Origin: Candidatus Omnitrophota bacterium | GTDB lineage: Bacteria > Omnitrophota > Gorgyraeia > B26-G9 | Reading direction: 5' to 3' | Length of the DNA stretch: 53,642 nt | NCBI GenBank assembly: GCA_016213925.1 | Contig: JACQZH010000008.1 | Location: forward strand, 1-53,642 | Part shown: positions 50,240 to 53,642 of the stretch, piece by piece | Position numbering within the stretch: the stretch's first letter is position 1 | Layout of the letters: each line of letters opens with the position of its first letter | The notes under the pieces: model-generated | Seen by the model: the letters and a program-made list of their open reading frames with translations, nothing else | Database searches by the model: none | What the model was told of the DNA's origin: nothing | Made by a program: the position numbers and the translations under genes

Positions 50240-51451
50240 TTAGTGATAAACCTCCCGACGCATAATTAAAAATAACGGGATAGCCGCTATTTCAACGGCA
50301 ATACCAAGAATAATAACCACCGGTATTGAATATTCATAAAGCACTCCGGTAATAGCGCTACTAACAAAAATCGCCAAACCATAAGCCGTATTAAATATTC
50401 CGTACCCAGTCCCTCTTTTCTTTAAAGGCGTAAGATCGGCAATCGCGGATTTCATCACTGTTTCATGCGCCCCCATAACAATCCCCCAGATAATTACGCC
50501 GGCTAAACACAAAGAAAACTTTGAAGAAAAAACAAGAACCGGGATAAACAGCGAAAATACGGGGATCGCGATTAAGGTCACCAAACCTGCTTTTTCATTA
50601 CCGCGTTTTGCTTTAAAAATATCATATGTCTTGCCGATAACAATAGCTGCTACAGCATCAACTCCCATAGCTATCGCATAAAACAACGGAATTTGAGCAT
50701 CAGTCAATAGATGCTTAGCTTTAAAATGAAACCCGATAAGAGCAAAATTAGCAAAACCAAGAGTAGTGACAAAAGTAAAAACCGTATATATCCAAAAAAC
50801 TTTACTCAATTTATCCGGTTCCTGATTTTTAGTTACTAAGCTTTCTAAAACCTGGGGGTCAGGGACAGCACGATACGCAAAAAAGATACACAGTAAAACT
50901 AAAGCTAGGGGAGCCCAAAGCAATGCATATCCATGTTGATAATCAGCCAGGCTTTTTGAGCCTTTACCTAAAAATACAAAAAATACGGTAAAAATAAGCG
51001 GCCCGGTAATCGCGCCTATTTGATCAAGTACCTCTGCTATAGCAAAACCAAAGCCGGTGCCTACTTGCTTGGTAGCTTGCGAAAGGATAGTATCTTTTGC
51101 CGGACTGCGCAATGCCTTGCCAAGCCTCTCCATAATAATAAAAATAACTGCTATTTGCCAAATACCGGTAAGTGAAAGTGCTGGAACGCTGACTAATAAA
51201 CCATAGCCTACAAAAGTAAACAGCCAATAAGCTTTTATCTTATCCGCAAAATATCCTGAAAATAAACGCACCACATAGCCTAAAAACTCAGCAAGCCCGG
51301 CAACCAAACCAACGATTGCCGCATTTGCGCCAAGAGTCTTAAGGTACTGCCCATTAACGCTTCGCGCGCCTTCATCGCCTATATCTCCAAAAAGGCTCAC
51401 CAAACCAAAAAGCATGATAAGTTTGAATGCTGTTTTCTTTTGATTCTGCAT
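50240..51451 (-). CDS. major facilitator superfamily transporter
   Basis: 403 residues, about 12 hydrophobic helices, with the loop 2-3 region GYFADKIKAYW, the cytoplasmic motif RLGKALRSPAKDT (an RPAxxT-like motif), and a central loop at about residues 190-215. It matches MFS permeases of the multidrug or sugar type; the substrate is unknown. No ribosome site is seen. Single gene on the minus strand with no clear partners. Confidence 0.9.
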   Translation of the reverse strand: MQNQKKTAFKLIMLFGLVSLFGDIGDEGARSVNGQYLKTLGANAAIVGLVAGLAEFLGYVVRLFSGYFADKIKAYWLFTFVGYGLLVSVPALSLTGIWQIAVIFIIMERLGKALRSPAKDTILSQATKQVGTGFGFAIAEVLDQIGAITGPLIFTVFFVFLGKGSKSLADYQHGYALLWAPLALVLLCIFFAYRAVPDPQVLESLVTKNQEPDKLSKVFWIYTVFTFVTTLGFANFALIGFHFKAKHLLTDAQIPLFYAIAMGVDAVAAIVIGKTYDIFKAKRGNEKAGLVTLIAIPVFSLFIPVLVFSSKFSLCLAGVIIWGIVMGAHETVMKSAIADLTPLKKRGTGYGIFNTAYGLAIFVSSAITGVLYEYSIPVVIILGIAVEIAAIPLFLIMRREVYH

Positions 51452-51528
51452 AGTCGGTTATTTAGTAAGATCTAACTTTTGCTACTTGTAAAGATATCGC
51501 ACTGATAATATTTCCAACACACCTATAG

Positions 51529-51570
51529 TTTGGAGCTTGCAGCCCGTAACTTGAGGTTGCCAACTTTAAA
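51529..51570. repeat. heptamer repeat copy
   Basis: Degenerate 7-nt units TTTGGAG, CTTGCAG, CCCGTAA, CTTGAGG, TTGCCAA, CTTTAAA. In the 282-nt spacer 51452-51733, which has no gene. Confidence 0.5.
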
Positions 51571-51733
51571 ACTTTATAGTATATCCCCTGGCCTATACCA
51601 ACAAAAATTACCGAAGGCTTAATTAAGATTAGCTCCGCCCGACCCCCCAAAATCAGAACTTTTCTTTAACCATATATTGCGGGCTCAATTATAACAAGAA
51701 CGGAGTTAGATAGCGCATTTACTGAACTTATGC

Positions 51734-53642
51734 TTATTTCCAACAGCTTATTCTCTCCGAGCGTTTTTTAAATGCGGTTGATAAAGCCTCTGCCCTAGCT
51801 TTTAATAAAATCTTCCTTCCCTCTTCATTCCTGGTGTAAATCAGTTCAGCATCACCAACATACTTTTTCCACATTTTAGCGAAATATTCAGCATGTTCTT
51901 TTTTTGCTCCAATAATCTGTGGAACGCTGTAATAATCTTTTCGCAAGAACCTGCCCAGCCACGACTTTCTTGTAATTAAATATCTGGGATTATCGATTGA
52001 ATCCAAAAGTTCTTGAAAAGCATCTAAATAAATCGATTTCTCGAATGAAGAACCGCCTTCTAATGCGCATGAAACCGTCCCATACTTGCCTTCCTCTGCC
52101 TTAACCTTCAGTTTATTGACATCAGTTTTTATAAATCCCCTGTGGGTCATTGTCCTCAATACCGCTTCGCCCATTTGCCTCATACTTGATTCAACAGGCA
52201 CATGCCATAAAAATAACCAAAGCGCCTTTAAACATTTTGGCAATGCAACTATCGCGGCAATAACAAAGGCAATCCCGATATAAATCAGAAACTGCTTTGG
52301 GGAAAGATTCCTATTTCTTCCCATCGCCTCCAGCATCTTGGAGAAAATAAACCCTCCCCAAAATACCCCCTGCCAAAAAAGTGCAGCAATCGTATTATAA
52401 AAAACAAAACCTCTCGGCAATGAAACCGTTTTGGTTTCTACTTCCTCAATAATACGGACACCTTCTTGCCCTTGTTTTAGCGCTTCCTCCCAGCTATTCC
52501 TCAACCCGTTCCTGTCCAGAGCACGCTCTCTCATTTGAATATTAATTGCGTCTATATTTGCCTTAGTAAAAGGAGGATTTCCAACCTTTAAACGATTTAT
52601 TCCGTTCTCGATAATTTTTTCGTCATACGAAACGCCAAGAAAAGCTTTAAAACGCCTTGCCAACGTCTCAAAATCTTCTCCGGGTTCTTTTTTCCCTTCT
52701 TCGACACAAACCAGATGCCAGATGTTTGCTGTCTTCAAGGGATTGTTGGATTGAGATCGTATTGCTCTGCCTCTCATCTGGTTGGATAACATGTATGACC
52801 CTACGAAACTTGCCAGAATTAAGCTGTTTATCGTTGGAGCGTCCCATCCTTCTCCGAGCAATGATTTTGTTCCGATTAAAACGTTAATTTCTCCCGCGGA
52901 AAAAACCTGGGTGATTATCCTAACCATCTTCTGTTTATCATTGCCATCCATCTCAAAAACCGCAAAATTTTTATCGTGCTCAAATAAGGCAATTTGATAT
53001 TCACGGCTGCTCACGCCGCTCTGATCTAAAATATTTTTCAATAATTCAACGGACGAAACAGGAATCACAACCAGCGAGCCGCTTAAAACCCCGATACGCG
53101 TGCCAGCAGTAGCGTCTCTTCTCAACTGTTCAAAGATTGGAACGACTCCAATTCTTTTTAATGGCCTTATATCGTCTCTATTATTGGGCAATTCGGATTT
53201 TATAATATAATCGGTAAGGATAACCATACGCAAATCAACACCCATACTGGCGCTCTCTAATTTTACTATTTTCGAAATATCTTCGAGTTTAGTGATGCTC
53301 CGGGCGAGAATCTTGCCGATTTCCTTAGTATTTCGCAGAATGACTTTCTTCTTTTCAATGGCTCCAATCTGGCTTAGGCGATGCTTCAAATCATTGGTGA
53401 TCGAATCAAAGCCGGGAATATTCTTTGAAACATCCATATAAAAACATCCCGTCAACAGTATCTCCGCCCATTCCAAACCAAGCCGGGGTAACCTTTGCCG
53501 ATTAAGCCCCATAATTTTTGTAAAGCTCCTGGGAATCTCTCCAATAGTATGATTCAAGAAAATGGCGACACTTGAGAAGAAATCAGGATTATCAAGTATA
53601 TCTTCAACGTGTTTTTCTGCTTCTTGCACCCATGGATGTTGT
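51734..53642 (-). CDS. C-terminal part of an SF2 helicase with two membrane segments (partial)
   Basis: At least 635 residues; the frame is open to the window end, where HPWVQEAEKH precedes the first possible GTG, so the start lies outside. Helicase C-terminal motifs are clear: IGVLSG, IGTKSLLGEGWDAPTIN (motif V) and QMRGRAIR (motif VI). After residue about 390 come two hydrophobic stretches (FYNTIAALFWQGVFWGGFIF and LIYIGIAFVIAAIVALP) and a C-terminal domain of unknown type. A DNA or RNA helicase tied to the membrane is unusual; it could belong to a defence system. Confidence 0.75.
   Translation of the reverse strand, partial: QHPWVQEAEKHVEDILDNPDFFSSVAIFLNHTIGEIPRSFTKIMGLNRQRLPRLGLEWAEILLTGCFYMDVSKNIPGFDSITNDLKHRLSQIGAIEKKKVILRNTKEIGKILARSITKLEDISKIVKLESASMGVDLRMVILTDYIIKSELPNNRDDIRPLKRIGVVPIFEQLRRDATAGTRIGVLSGSLVVIPVSSVELLKNILDQSGVSSREYQIALFEHDKNFAVFEMDGNDKQKMVRIITQVFSAGEINVLIGTKSLLGEGWDAPTINSLILASFVGSYMLSNQMRGRAIRSQSNNPLKTANIWHLVCVEEGKKEPGEDFETLARRFKAFLGVSYDEKIIENGINRLKVGNPPFTKANIDAINIQMRERALDRNGLRNSWEEALKQGQEGVRIIEEVETKTVSLPRGFVFYNTIAALFWQGVFWGGFIFSKMLEAMGRNRNLSPKQFLIYIGIAFVIAAIVALPKCLKALWLFLWHVPVESSMRQMGEAVLRTMTHRGFIKTDVNKLKVKAEEGKYGTVSCALEGGSSFEKSIYLDAFQELLDSIDNPRYLITRKSWLGRFLRKDYYSVPQIIGAKKEHAEYFAKMWKKYVGDAELIYTRNEEGRKILLKARAEALSTAFKKRSERISCWK

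Noticed and set aside
1-53642. CRISPR arrays
   Set aside because: No regularly spaced direct repeats of 23-40 nt with unique spacers; the only periodic runs are 7-nt steps.
1-53642. tRNA or rRNA genes
   Set aside because: I read the spacers for TTCRANTCY-type T-loops and acceptor stems and found no credible cloverleaf; a tool-based scan would settle it.

Overview
The window looks like a piece of an AT-rich, Gram-negative chromosome from an uncultured bacterium. Candidatus Omnitrophota (Omnitrophica) is my best guess. The pointers are many small cold-shock and CxxC-x17-CxxC zinc-ribbon proteins, a CFI-box surface protein, cytosolic-type enzymes carrying N-terminal export signals, and a giant multi-enzyme protein. 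There is no rRNA or other phylogenetic marker here, so the assignment is an inference. I found no tRNA, CRISPR array or transposase gene.

Layout. 1-3.8 kb: small RNA-binding or zinc proteins, three cold-shock proteins and TypA/BipA; two csp genes share a duplicated promoter-plus-hairpin leader. 4-8.2 kb: a five-gene minus-strand operon (DEAD-box helicase, Smr protein, DUF502 membrane protein, KtrB, KtrA) in which ktrB is frameshifted. 8.3-15.6 kb: an intact GH26-type glycosidase, a giant NAD-metabolism-like multidomain protein interrupted by an in-frame TAA, a CDF metal transporter flanked by two decayed GH26 3' ends, and an AlkD-like protein. 16.4-19 kb: a large inverted-repeat element, CorA, and a THUMP-type RNA methyltransferase.

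19-24.2 kb: a restriction-modification island, all on the minus strand. It starts with an intact LexA-like repressor whose promoter carries a palindromic operator, followed by Vsr, an intact M.HaeIII-like cytosine methyltransferase and a 5'-truncated HaeIII-type nuclease. Then come a small unknown protein, a vestigial second LexA-like gene, a truncated Dam/DpnM-type methyltransferase, a small coupled ORF, a DpnI-type nuclease with an internal deletion, and a methylase that lacks its catalytic motif IV. The locus reads as a LexA-headed island in which the restriction side has decayed while one cytosine methylase and Vsr remain intact.

24-53.6 kb: two ABC-F ATPases, exported proteins (SGNH hydrolase with TPRs, a beta-propeller CFI-box protein, IPT-like and PilP-like proteins), a two-component system, a PIF1-type helicase, an RlmK-like methyltransferase, MazG, a metal-type permease with a Cys-rich peptide, a GNAT protein with a frameshifted signal peptide, a B12-type radical SAM protein, GlpK, an alpha/beta hydrolase with a partial upstream copy, a beta-repeat protein, an anchored methyltransferase, an MFS transporter, and the 3' part of a membrane-linked SF2 helicase running off the window end.

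Intergenic regions repeatedly hold degenerate 7-nt-period tandem repeats and a recurring ATCCCRAATTTTG motif. Two indel-type frame breaks (ktrB and the GNAT gene) lie at or beside homopolymer runs, so assembly error has to be excluded before biology is inferred from them.
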